Below, one piece after another: positions 1 through 12,197 of a stretch of DNA of 64,000 nucleotides. The notes under the pieces were generated by a model. That model saw only the letters and a list, made by a program, of their open reading frames with translations, was not told the origin of the DNA and did no database searches. Source of the DNA: Ifrita kowaldi (taxonomy: Eukaryota; Chordata; Aves; Passeriformes; Cinclosomatidae). The position numbers and the translations under genes were made by a program. Positions within the stretch are counted from its first letter, which is position 1. Each line of letters begins with the position of its first letter. The DNA lies in the NCBI GenBank assembly GCA_013398055.1, contig VZRS01009608.1:304064-368063 (forward strand). Direction: 5' to 3'.

Positions 1-6
1 ACTTAC

Positions 7-82
7 CACGGCACCAACGCCGTAGGTGGCTGCTGGAGCAAGTGTGTGGTGGTAGGGGTCTGCAGCATAAACTCGTCCGTAA
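7..82 (-). CDS. RBFOX1: RBFOX1 76-nt exon (C-terminal YGRVYAADPYHH segment)
   Basis: Internal coding exon of the RNA-binding splicing regulator RBFOX1. On the minus strand it starts after a CTTTTCAG acceptor and ends at a GTAAGT donor formed by bases 6-1. With the 65-nt exon joined directly (GAC AG/T TAC) it reads S-YGRVYAADPYHH, then TLAPAATYGVGAV, the Tyr/Ala-rich C-terminal segment that follows the RRM in Fox proteins. The length (76 nt) and phase fit the mammalian exon. YAADPYHH and ATYGVGA fit RBFOX1 better than RBFOX2 (YTADPYHALAP) or RBFOX3 (YAAADPYHH), as I remember them. If the 53-nt exon is included, the same bases are read one frame over as TDEFMLQTPTTTHLLQQ, ending PPTALVP and probably TG/A stop across the next junction. 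The residue before the donor is Val, where I recall Met in mammals. The following exon lies outside the window. Confidence 0.95.
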
Positions 83-83
83 C

Positions 84-408
84 TGAAAAGAAAATAAATT
101 TAAGATTAATGGGAAAAAAAAAAAAAGCTAAAACCAGATATTATCAATACTAACAAAATGGTTGCAATGAAATATTCCGTTCTAGCCAAATTCCTTCCAA
201 ATAAACTCACTTTGCAGATTCAAAAGCAATATCCTTTGGGAAATGTTAAGGTTACAAATGACAGTAAATGTATAATTAGCTTTGTGAGACTATTAGGGAT
301 CAGCATCAGGCTGAGGAGAGAGGCTGTGGAGCAATAGCAGGCACGTGGTGTCAGGAACGTGCTGACTGCACACTCCTGCTCCTTCTGCACAAGAGACACC
401 AAAACACT
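84..408. repeat. First copy of a 325-nt direct duplication (probable assembly artefact)
   Basis: This segment begins two bases inside the intron next to the 76-nt exon. It recurs after a single N at 410-736. The copies appear identical by eye except for one A-run, 13 A here and 15 A in the second copy. On the minus strand the A-run is a T-run close to the splice acceptor of the 76-nt exon. The pattern suits two contig ends that overlap but were not merged. Confidence 0.9.
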
Positions 409-409
409 N
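409..409. other. Single ambiguous base (N), likely assembly join
   Basis: It is the only N in the window and sits exactly between the two copies of the duplicated segment, reading cact-N-tgaaaag. That position argues for a contig join rather than a poorly called base. Confidence 0.85.
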
Positions 410-736
410 TGAAAAGAAAATAAATTTAAGATTAATGGGAAAAAAAAAAAAAAAGCTAAAACCAGATATTATCAATACTAACAAAATGGTTGCAATGAAA
501 TATTCCGTTCTAGCCAAATTCCTTCCAAATAAACTCACTTTGCAGATTCAAAAGCAATATCCTTTGGGAAATGTTAAGGTTACAAATGACAGTAAATGTA
601 TAATTAGCTTTGTGAGACTATTAGGGATCAGCATCAGGCTGAGGAGAGAGGCTGTGGAGCAATAGCAGGCACGTGGTGTCAGGAACGTGCTGACTGCACA
701 CTCCTGCTCCTTCTGCACAAGAGACACCAAAACACT
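410..736. repeat. Second copy of the 325-nt direct duplication
   Basis: It matches 84-408 at an offset of 326-328 bases, with two extra A residues in the poly-A run near 440-454. Sequence after 736 (tgcacagctg onwards) is single copy. In the true genome only one copy is likely to exist. Confidence 0.9.
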
Positions 737-2951
737 TGCACAGCTGAAGCCTCAGTTTTCAGGCCAAGCTCCTGCTACAACCGGGCAAAGCCAGTGATGT
801 GAAAATCAGATTTTTGTCATTTCTCCCCACACAAAACCCTTACAGCTGATACTACTCTTCAGAGCTCCTTTCCGTGTGCCCCTGGTTCATTTGCTGGCCT
901 TGTCCTCTGCCTCACCTTGACACACAAAGCTCTGCTGCCCAGTCTGGGGGGAATATGGTGAATACCATCAGTGAGATGGCCGTGCCAGCTAGGGACAACT
1001 TCCACTGCAAGTGTCTAACATTTTTTCCCATAATCAAACAATTTTCATTTGCTCTCAGGTGTCACATAGACCAACAAAAGCAATCTTGTAATTACAGTGC
1101 TGTCTTGAATAGGAGGGCTAATGTAGCAAACAAGGTTTAACAATGCCCTTGATATCTCTTAAAAAAACCCAAACCACATTATTTTTTAGCCTTATGTGAA
1201 CAGTAACCACAAACTGGTCTCATTCTGTGTAACTACCTTATTTTTCAGATATTTGCACAAACGTACTTTTTTTGAAAAGAGGACAATTGTTCTATTTTAT
1301 TATCATGTATTTGCTCCTCCACAAAGCTAAACAGCTGAGGGAAAGCTGTGAAAGGAATGTTTCCATGGCATATGCAATCCTCCACCACCCACTACTGTGG
1401 GTCCCGGATGTGAGGGAGAGAATAGGACCAAATTATCTGAACTAGACATTTCCACCTACCTAGAGACATCTTCAAGGACGGAGCAGAAATTACCACAGAC
1501 AATAAATCTTTAATTCTCCATCTCACTGAGCCAACATTTGCCAGATTATGAGGGATTCCTTTCATATGGAAATCCAGCAAATCACCTCCTGTGACAACTG
1601 TGCTCACTAAAGGGTTCAGCATGGAAGAGACAGACTGAACATCCCTGTCTCTGACTCTCTGCACAAACATAGCACCACAAACTTGCAGAAGTCATATGCT
1701 TTTTCTTTTCCAAGAATATATAACCACACATTATGATGAAAAAAAAAAAAAAGTAGAAAACAGCTCTCTTAAGTACAAACTTTACAAACTTCCAAGTGTA
1801 CAGTGGTTAATATTCAGCATTGCGAATTAGACATTTTCTTCCCAGCAAGAGTGCAGCATTTTGGGCAAATGTGTGTCTAAGTTCTTATAAAGCATTCTCA
1901 AGCCTGGCTGTTTCACTTCAAAGTGCAACCATCGTAGCTGAACGCCTTCAGTTGTGCTGTCCTGTTTACTTACTAAATTCAAATTCCTATTAAGGGATAA
2001 TATATTAAAAATGAATTAATTTATTGAAGTATACCAAGTTCATGAGCGTGGGCTCTGTATCTCACCCCACAGCTGTGTTTGCTTTAGATTTGGGTAGAGA
2101 AGTCTTCACTGCTATCAGAGGTATACATGAAATTCCAGGGGTACCAGCGTGTTAGGCAACTGCTTTCCTTAAGACCCGGTCTGAAACTCAGGAAAATATG
2201 TGTAAAAGGCTTGTATATAATACTTTAGCTCCTCTTCTGCTTCCAAAGTATTGATGAGTAAAGGACTGAATTTATATATAAATTCTACTTAAATACTTGG
2301 TATCCAAGAACAACTGTCTTTAGAAAACACCCAACAAAGAAAATGGGCAATTCCCACCAGAAAAGAAAGGGAAGGAAAGTAGTTCACATCAGTCTATGTT
2401 GGGTGATTTCTTGGCGATTCTTTGAGCTGGAAAGGCAGTTTGAGAGCTCTTTGAGCAGGTTTGACACTGATCCCACACTCTGGAGCCTCTCTGATAGGAA
2501 GAACTTCCATAAACCTCAGCCTTGGCAACCCTCCATATTAGGATGCAAACATGATTTAGAGGTTTGAGATACTCAGCTCTGATAGGACCATAACAGAATC
2601 CCTCATGTCTTGTTCATCTACACTGAAGGGAAGAAGACATTACCTCTTCAAGCCAATTTTTAAAGCCTGAGAATCCATTTTGAATACCATTATGATTTTA
2701 ATTCTTTACAGCCAAATTTCATTCAAACAGTAAGAAAACATCTAGGAAGGGGAAATGATTAAATTAAAGGTAGCCCCTTTATGTCCCTCATGTCCTTAGT
2801 AACATGCAGGAGGAATTGCATGTACTATTATTTTACATACTTTAATGCCATGACTATTATTTTTGAAGCAATGGGAATTGGTATATTTCCCTGTTTTGGC
2901 TTTGTTTTTTTCCTGATTACCTGATACTGCTGCAATGCTGAGCAAGGGCTT

Positions 2952-3030
2952 TAAAATATCTGCAAAAATATTTTTAGAATATTATATTTTTGCAGATATT
3001 TTATAATATTATTATAAAATATCTGCAAAA
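2952..3030. repeat. Compound AT-rich palindrome with a third arm
   Basis: The 20-nt arm taaaatatctgcaaaaatat (2952-2971) has a perfect reverse complement at 2984-3003, separated by 12 nt. The first 16 bases of the arm recur in direct orientation at 3015-3030, so the second arm can pair with either flank. It could be a cruciform-prone expansion or the remnant of a small inverted-repeat element. Confidence 0.85.
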
Positions 3031-6000
3031 AATGAATTTAAAAAGTTAATTTTGGTCTAGTGGTAGGGCTGCATTTTGCCTCCATCCTACATCCCATTCC
3101 TGCAGGATCCTTGCCTGTGTCCCAGTGCCTCACAAAACAAAGTCCAACAGGTCACATAGGATGGCATGAAGTGGCCCAGATGCAAGGGCCACTTATAAGG
3201 AAGGGCCAAGCCTGAATGCACAGGGCTCAGGCTGTATTAAATTATTGTTATATATAAGCCAACTACTGAAGTAACTGGCAAGTTTACAACACTGATAAAT
3301 AAAACATGTTGCTAATAATATTATTATATCAATATTCAACAGAAATCTTGACAACTGAGGGGAACATATGGATAAACACACACATTAAGCAATTTCAAAA
3401 GATGAAAATATGACTGTTTCAACCCAGCATTGACTTCTGAGTACATTTTCATCACACTTTTTCCAAAGCAGTAATCACTTATTGTCAGTGTTTTACACTT
3501 TTTTTTTCATCCTTCCATGTAAACCATGTCTCTTTCTCAAAACAAAAGAGTTGTGAAGAAATCCTAACGTGACAACTGTGACCAAAGTTAACCCTTGCTC
3601 CTTAAAAAGAATGGTTTACATTTATATTATGATAATGCTAAAGCTTTTACTGTGATAATAACATAGAAATGTTATTTCAGAATAAGTGATGCTTACATTC
3701 TTGTTAAAATAACAAACACTTCTTTTTCTTTTACAGGATATTGAAATTCCACTTAAACAAATATGTGCAATGCAAATACAAAACAAAATGTAAAAGGAAT
3801 TCTCCCAAATCTTCTGTAAAAGAAAATAAAGTATATAAAATTAAACTAGACAATTTTCATTTTTGCACCCTCCTGAATACATATGTAAGCACAAACATGG
3901 ATGAAAATATTTCCAAAGGGGAAAGAACACATGCTCGGATATTATCTGGGAAAAAAATGCATTGAAATTCCTCTGTGATGAATAGACTTTTTTTTCTCTC
4001 CTCAGGGTGACCTCTACCTTCAGAATATGATGGTTTTATTATGATTAATAAATTTCATTTCCACAGAGGAAAGGAACAGTGTCAGCTTAAACTTAAAGCA
4101 AGTGGGTTTCTTTTTAAATGCTAATTTTTAAACACGCCCTTGCATGACACCAAATTTAGAAGCTCAGAAGGTTAGCAGAATAGATTCTGATTTCCAGGCT
4201 GAAAATAGTAAGAAGGATTTAAACTATATTGTCACACTGCAAACCAGGAAGCTGCTTCAGACACACACACACTGCTTCATTTATTCACTGTTGCGCCAGT
4301 GTGCTTACTTCTCATTACAATTAGTAAATTAGTACATTTAAATGCTTTGTGATAATTTACACTGCAAATTATCATTCTGGGTAAACAACTTACTAAAATT
4401 TAGGACATGCCAATGGTAAGGTTTTGAATAAATTAATAGTCAATGCAATTCTCTGTGTATTTTACAGAATGATAAAACAATGTATCCAAACCAATATACA
4501 CAAATTCTTGTCTGAGAACACAGCTGATGAACAATTTTGATGCATCACTAACTAGAACAAGGTATGTTCCTCTATTTTCCACTATATCTGGGACAAGTAT
4601 GCAGCACATCATGGGAAAAATATGTTTGCTAGCATTTTGTTATCATACTGACACAGGTTCTTAAATAGCTGGACTAACAACTTACTGGGAAATAAGTGAG
4701 AAAAAACCTCAGTGTAGCCATGCTAACTTCTGTAAATATAGCCATAAACTATCCACCAATATAAGCTATGTTCTTCTTTACTTATGCTGTGCCTCAATCT
4801 CTTCAATCATTTTCAGCAGAGGGTTTAAAAATGCTAAAATACTACATAAAAGGACAATTTGTTGTTCATTGATCAAATTAAAAAAATTTAAAAAGAAAAT
4901 AATTTTAAAAAATAAAATTGTGGTATTTATTTTATCAGGGCCTTTGAAAGGGAATCTCTAAGTTATCAGTAGTAGGTATTGTTGAAGTCTCTAAAATTGG
5001 GGAATTCTGTGCCTCTCTAACCATAATTGCCATTTCAGGATTTTAAATTCTTTAGTACCATGGCTGTATTTCCATACACATCTGGGACAGACAGTGGAGC
5101 TCTGGTACTGGAGCCATTTAGAAGCTCCTACAAGAACATATACACTATAGGGCTTAATAGCATAATTAATAAGGAAAAATTCACCACATAAAATATGAAC
5201 CAAGTTAACACATTTTCCTCAAGTGATTTGAGAACTATAGCAGAAGGCTTTTAAAGAATTTGATGCACATATTTTACTTATCATTATCAACTCCCCCCCC
5301 ATTTTTTCAAGTCTACATATTGCTGGAGGAACTACAGAAAATTATGAACCTGCTTAAGAACTATAAAGATAGAAGTTAAAAATTGGGCACTACTTCAGAT
5401 AAATCTAGCTCTGACCTCAGCCATATTACAAGCAAAGCCTATGTACCACTGGAAAACACATCTTTCTAACTTTTCCCAAATACTATCCATTCTTTACCCA
5501 CTTTGATTGTAATTGAACAATCAAGTAATAAAATTGCTTCTGGAAGGAATACAAGGAAAGCAGGGGTTGCCTGGCGTTAACTACATAAATTATTCCAATA
5601 ACTAACTCTGTGCTCTTCCTCTTGGTCACAGAACTATGATGATACCAAGAGAGATGACATGAGCAGCACAGCTCCTTCCTATGCACCTCAGTCACAAACC
5701 CAACTGCTGAGCAATATTTTAGGCTCACTGGGTCAAATCTGTGCAGCAGTGGTAGCCCTTCAACTTAAAATTCATCCCACTGCAATAGGACGGTGTCTCC
5801 TCATGGTGCTCAAAGAATGTGCAACCAATTAATTAACTTCCTTTTAGATATTAACACCAAGTGACTTTGGACATTTCAGTCACCTCGATGACCAACACGT
5901 CTCTCTCACTACCTCAGAAGACAATGGACAACGATGTCTCTGAAGTTTTCACTTAAGATCCAGGAAATTGAAATCTGCTGATAAAAACAGTTTCCAGGCA

Positions 6001-8804
6001 TTTTCCTTGATTGGAAAGGTCAAGAATACTAAAATTCTCTGCGCCAAGTTTTGAATGCACACTATGAAACACTGAGGTCTCTGTACAAGGGAGGACCATA
6101 ACATACTTTATTCATAGCACCTTCCTCCTCCATGACCTATAATGTGCTACAGATTTGTGATGTGGAGCAGAGAAAGAATTGGGAAGTGACAGGCAGCACA
6201 ACAAAGAGTGAAACTTCAAGGTGTACTGCAGGGCTGAACTCCTGCATGCCTGGAAAGCTGTAAGGGATTTCCCATCACTATAGTGCTTACACATTCCTAG
6301 GTTTTCACGGAGATAAGAAACTTGACCAGGGTCTACCACAGATAGAGGGCAATAATGAAAGGTTTCCGTGAAAGGATCTTCATAAATATGTCACTGATGA
6401 AATATTAAAAGCACTGTTTACTTTTTCCTGCAGATTGGAGAAAGGAGTAAGTTGAGAAGCCTCTGCAGACTTTTCTGTATGTAGAGATGAATTTCCAATT
6501 CTTGGCTGTTTACTTATGTATGTCACATCTCAGTTTGGCCAGTTAATTTCCTTGCTAATTGACAGACATGTTTTGCAGAAGCTTCACTGCTGCTCAGATG
6601 TGGTTTTAATTTTGCTTCTGTTTGCCAGCCCGTGTCTTCTTTCAAAATTTGTGAGATGTTTGCAGCCAGCCAAAGCTGAGCTGCCACCTTCTGAAACATT
6701 TAAATAAACATGACTGATACCAGTTAATTTGCAGAAATGCAGAAGGGTAACAAACAGCAGCACAGGTGACTTTTCCTGAACTGATGCTGGATAACTGCTA
6801 TGGAGCAACCCCAGGCACAGATCTCAACTTAAGAGCTCTCAGTTTCAGTCTTGCTGTCTGGATTTACACCAGCGTGGGAATTGAAGTTGGTGCCTAGTCA
6901 AAAGTCTAACAGAATTCTATGCTACCACCACCACCTGTCTGTGCAGCTTCTATCCAATAAACTTAGATTTTATATAAACTTCCTTAAAAAAAGCCACTAA
7001 AGAATCTGAGGCTTGCCATCAGGTGACACCTAAACCCAGCTCTATTCCAATGAAAACAAAGCTTTTCTTAGGTCTGTAAAGTGTTTCCTTATTACTATTG
7101 CTGTTATATTTACGGACAGTAAAGCTTGAAGAAATTCATATGTAGTTCAATAATAAATATATTTGGTATTTTATTTATTAAATTTGAAAGCAGTCTTTTG
7201 TGTTCATGTATAAAGTTCTGCAGCCTGCAACCACAGCATTGTTTTATGTTTGTTTCCAATATTATAATCTCAAGATATTAAAACTGAATCCTTGCTCATT
7301 TAATGGATTTTTATACAGGCATCCATACATGCACACACGCACAAACCATCTTTCACGTGCACTATTTTTAGTCTATCAGAGAAAAACCAATCTAATTGCT
7401 TCATTAAAAACCAGCACAGGAGATGCACACGTGCTTATGGGCACTTGTTGAGGACAAACACAGATTATTCACCATTTCTGTTATCAAAGGAGCTTCACAT
7501 TGCAAATCCTCCATTTACAAATCACAGGACCTCAGCTTTCCTTAATCTTGTCATGTTGTCACATTTGAGCAGCCATGCGAACTGACCTAGAACCGCGAGC
7601 ACCGGGCGGGCAAGCTGTCACACAGATAATGACAGGGACGCCAGCGAGGGCTGCCAGTGTTTCCACTGGGTGACAAAAAGGAATTAATCAAACCTCATGA
7701 AAGGAGAACAGAGGATAATCAAAGTGTTTACTGATTTTTATCAACTGATCCAATAGCTGAACATCTTCAGTGCACAACTACCCAGAGCAGTAAAAGCTGT
7801 AACAAACGGAATTCCATATAAGCAACTATTTATAGCACCAGTAAATGCAAGTTTAAACTGCCAACATAAAGGACACTTGAATTTATAGAAGAAGTTTAAT
7901 TTTGTGCATTAGTGCAACATTTCCTAGTCTTTCCAGAGCAAAAACTTCAGTGTCTGCTATTTTTCACAGGGAACAGCAGTATAGCCTTAAATAAATACTA
8001 GCACAAAGACCATACAGCTGCTCCTTCATCTTCATTTTTTATTTGATTAGCAGAAGAGCATAACATAATAATAAAAGCATCTCATAGAAAATGGTTATTT
8101 TTCCAAATTGCTTCATGAAATGAAGTCAAACCCGTTGGCAGCAACAGTAAAAGGGAAGAACCTCTCTCAACTGAGCATATGTCTTCACACAGTAATTCTA
8201 ACAGGCTGAAGGAAATACCTCTGGAGCTGCATTCTTCCAAAGAAGTTTGGATTGGACTCTTTCAAATTCCTTTGTAAGGCTATGATCTGGCCTCTAATAT
8301 CTCCTACCAGACACAGGAAGAGGTCAACGAGATGTATGCAAGCTCATATGGCAAAACTTTGATCAGCTGCAATTATTTATGTGCCCTGGCAGAGGAAGGT
8401 TTTCCACAACAGGCACCATAGCCATTCTAAGCACTTCATCAAATATTAATTTGTTTTAAGTAAGTATCTCCATATTTACTATTGTTCAATGAATTAAATT
8501 TGTGGCAATGTTAGTGCTGACAGGTTAATGATAGTATACAGGAAAATTGCAATGACTGGAGCAATTGCATTTGTTAAAAATGGCCAATATTCTCTTCAAA
8601 TATTTCAATAGCACAAACCCCACGGTTTGCTTATTGAAGCTGCTTGCTTTTATTCAACATCTTTCCTGGAGTTATAAAGTTAAACCTTTCAAAATGTTTA
8701 ATCTGTTTTGGAGACTGTATCTTTCTCCAAATGGAGGTCAATAACTTAATTTAAGGCTGTCAACTTCTAAAGCTTTATAAAGCATTTCTTTTCCTTGCAT
8801 GCAG

Positions 8805-8829
8805 ACACACACATACATACACACACACA
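8805..8829. repeat. (AC)n/(ATAC)n microsatellite
   Basis: Alternating ac and atac units, interrupted, within the intron. It is an ordinary simple repeat and likely to vary in length. Confidence 0.9.
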
Positions 8830-11800
8830 GAGAATCCTTCCTCCTGGGACTGATTCTGCTCAAAAATGTAAATAAATACAGTCACAATTGGACAGATGTT
8901 ATATCCACTTCCACCACACTTCATTCCAAATTCAGCTTTATATATACCCTTGCCTCTCTCTGTTATTTCAAAATCATAAACTGCAAATACACTTGGGAGA
9001 AAAATAATACCAAGCATGCATCAGCACTGGATTTTTTTGCTTCTACATAAAGGTTGGATAACAGTTAAAAACTGTAAGAAGAGAGAGAGTAATATAAATA
9101 TAAAATAATAACCCTGTCTCATTTTTACACAAAAAAATATAAAATGTCATTTGCAGGTACATCTGAGAATGCACTTGCAAAAGACACTAAAAATGCTTTT
9201 TCTTTACAAACTATGAATTTTGATGTCATGAAACCTAAAAGAGAAAAAAAATAGACTGAGCACTGATTTGAAAAATTCCCTGAGAATGCTAAAGGTGCAA
9301 AATGAACAATGTTCTGCAACCAACATGTAAATAAATCATGGGTTTGTTCTGGGTCTCATTCTGATTTATCCAGAGAGTGATAGGGCAGATGCCCATTGCC
9401 CCCATCAGACAAGGACCTCAGGATTAATTCTCCCCTAGTGGAAGTATTGTCAGGAATTTGCTAGAGGAAGGTCCTCAGAGATCCTTGTTAAAATTCCATC
9501 ATCAAACCACCAGGAGGTTTCTGATAGTTTCCCTGTCTCTGTTCTAGTTCAGATCTGTTTGCAAGCCCTTTAATCATGTCTGCCAGAGAAGATCTATCCC
9601 AGAAGTGCAGAACTTCTTTTCTGAACAGTAATTATCTTCAGCCTCAGAATGCACTGGATGCAATCAAGAGCGAAATGTTTTTAAATTTCCCATGGAAGGA
9701 TCCCTCTGTCAGGTATCTGAGGAGGTTTCCCTTCTGTAATGTGCACCCAAGAACAGACATGGATGCACAAATAGAAATGTATATATATGGAGACAAATTG
9801 CTCATTAACACATTTGTCTACTCAAGATTACTTTATTCCCAAATCAAAAAACGATATGTGGCTGAGGGCTAAGTATCCTCTGGCAGGAATGATGAGGGAT
9901 TAAGAAGAAAAGAGTGAATATTACCAGCAGAACCACCCAAGACCTCCCATTCCCAACTCATGATCAAGGTCCAACCAAAGCTTTGCTTGTTATATTACGG
10001 TCTGGAATCCACAAACACACACATTCTTTACAGGGAAGCAATACAAACATACATATACTCACATTTCAAACATTGAGCATGTTATAAGTATCTTCACTTG
10101 ATACCAGCTTTACAAACACAGTAGAATTACTATCATTGAGCTTAGAAGCACTAAGAAAAGCACTATAAAATCACACTGCAGGTGTTTTGCATGCATCTGA
10201 AAAACCACAGGAAGGTTAGCTTTGGTTCTGAAAGTATCTCTATGTTTGCTCCGTGTATTAAAACATAAAACATCAGATAATAAAATAGTTGGAAGTCAAC
10301 TTACAAATTCAAAAGACCAAATTCAACTTTGGCAATTTGACTCACAGGAATATGGGCCAGAGAATTACTTTCTTATGCAGCCAAAAGTCATTTAAATTAT
10401 ATTACTGAAACTTAGGTATATAACAAACAGCAGGTACAGGCTTTCACCAGCTTTCTCCTTCATATCTTAGTGCAAAAAAAGGCACCTACAGTCACCTGCG
10501 ATGGATGTGTTTATCACATGCTCAAAAACATGCCTAGCAAAAATACCTTATTGTTCAACCAATTCAACAGAAGTAATCAACTGGTAAACTGAAAAGTTTT
10601 AATAAATACACACAGAGATCCATTTCCTTTTGTGTAAAGTTCACTGAATGTACCGATAAATGAAAGTGTTACATTTTTGACTGGAATTCTAAAGAAGTGA
10701 TATACGGAGTATCTATAATAAAGTCTTGGGCACTTAAATTGTGCCTGAATTGAGAGAGAAAAATTTCTTTATTAGACCAATAATTATCACTTAGAAGGGT
10801 TCACTTTGCAAAACTGGCCCCACAGACCCCACATCTAACTCAACAATTCCAAGTTAAAAATTTGCTAAAATAAATATATTTATTCTTACTTAGCAAAGCT
10901 TAGATTTACAAATTAGTAGCCTCCCCGCCACAGCTCACTTCAAAGACGAGCTGAGCAGGAAGCTCAAGTGAAGTAACAAAAGCCAAAATCCGAGCTGAGT
11001 GATATCAAGAATGTGACAAATGTTGGCTTCTCAAAATGTATTTTCTTCATAATTTAGAGGACTTGGAAAAGTCTATGTTAAATCAGGTTTCACTACAGAA
11101 GAACTTTTCAGATTACCACCAAAAATGCCACAGCTAGCATAGAGATTACGACAATTTCAGCGTATTTTGTGTTTAGCCGTGATCATCTTTTCCATAAATA
11201 AATGTTCTTTATTTGTTTCTATGTAGATCATCATGGCATAACCAGAAATCTTGTCACCTTTCATTTATTTCTTTTCTTGTCTCTTTCATTTATTTTTATA
11301 TAAAACTCTATCGGCAAAAACTTCTTAATACCAACATTTGATTTCACACTATACACCCTTTCATCCTTCAATACGAGAAGCTTCTATGAACTTGATTTTT
11401 TGCACAACATTTTTGGCAGAATATGTTCCAGCATCTTTACTACTTATTTTTGCCTTTTGATTCTTATGTAGTAACACAATACCATCCTTACCTGAATTAT
11501 GACTAAGCTTGTTCAAACTCTATTGATTAAAAGAGAGAAAACCTCTTGACATTTTCAATATATTTATAAAATATAAATAAATCTTTTAAAAACATTGTTC
11601 ATTCTTCTGTACCCATGGCTTACAACACGATAGTATATCAAGACTTTTTACTTACTAGAGAGCGATCCTCTGAAGGCACAGACCCTCTCTCCCACTATCT
11701 CATCCATAGGATAGACTTTGTGAGTGCTTTAGGGTCTGCAATACCCTTGTGGGCATCATTTGCCCCCAACGAGTTGAAAAGAAAATTGTTACATCTATAG

Positions 11801-12144
11801 CACTTACAATGTCCTACACACATCTAAGCCTTTGCTCTTTTCATCAGTTCTGTTTGGTTTGACTTTTAAAAGTCACAGTCCTGAAGCTTTTATTAGAAGG
11901 TTTAACATATCCTTACACACTAGGCCATACGATATTTAAACTGGAAATAAAACACCAAAGTCAGCAAAATAACCTAACTGCTTTTATATGGCAGAACCTA
12001 TAGGCTGAAGCTATAAATTCATTAAACTATTCCAAAGATTTATACTATGGACTTTCCTATGCTTTGTCTTACGATTCAATGCAGCATGTGAAAAAGGATA
12101 TTGAGACCTGGATGGATGCATCAAGAAGTATCAATGATTGTTAC

Positions 12145-12197
12145 CTGCAGAGGTGTTACAAGAAATTTCATCTGCTGCAACGAAGACGAATTGATTT
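12145..12197 (-). CDS. RBFOX1: RBFOX1 alternative 53-nt exon (FVFVAADEISCNTSA)
   Basis: A cassette exon between a TCTTCTCTTGCAG acceptor and a GTAACA donor, exactly 53 nt long. After the 65-nt exon (GAC AG/A) it reads R-NQFVFVAADEISCNTSA and ends in a split codon. The peptide is that of the alternative C-terminal RBFOX1 isoform. Because 53 is not a multiple of three, inclusion moves the 76-nt exon into a second open frame (V-TDEFMLQTPTTTHLLQQ) that ends early. Skipping restores the YGRVYAADPYHH frame and the longer C-terminus. In mammals this exon (exon 19 in Black-lab numbering) is reported to be skipped after neuronal depolarisation, with the skipped form more nuclear. No UGCAUG was seen within about 150 nt; a plain GCATG lies about 170 nt upstream (12365-12369). 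Confidence 0.95.

Larger units (their letters stand above)
83..12144 (-). other. RBFOX1: RBFOX1 intron between the 53-nt and 76-nt exons
   Basis: About 12 kb of AT-rich intron, shortened by about 0.33 kb if the duplication at its 3' end is false. It holds the duplicated segment, a compound palindrome near 2952-3030, a dinucleotide repeat near 8805, and a GC-rich patch with homeodomain-like motifs at 7571-7770. Open frames here, such as 98 codons at 9576-9872, show no recognisable domain. No RNA gene was seen. Confidence 0.85.

Noticed and set aside
220..730. Identical 60-codon open frames at 220-402 and 548-730.
   Set aside because: They are identical only because the underlying segment is duplicated, and the peptide has no recognisable feature.
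9576..9872. A 98-codon plus-strand open frame.
   Set aside because: No recognisable domain and no splice or promoter context. A frame of this length can arise by chance in 64 kb.
8798..10195. UGCAUG copies at 8798, 9015 and 10190 as regulators of the 53-nt exon.
   Set aside because: They lie 2-3 kb from the exon, and their number is close to chance expectation.
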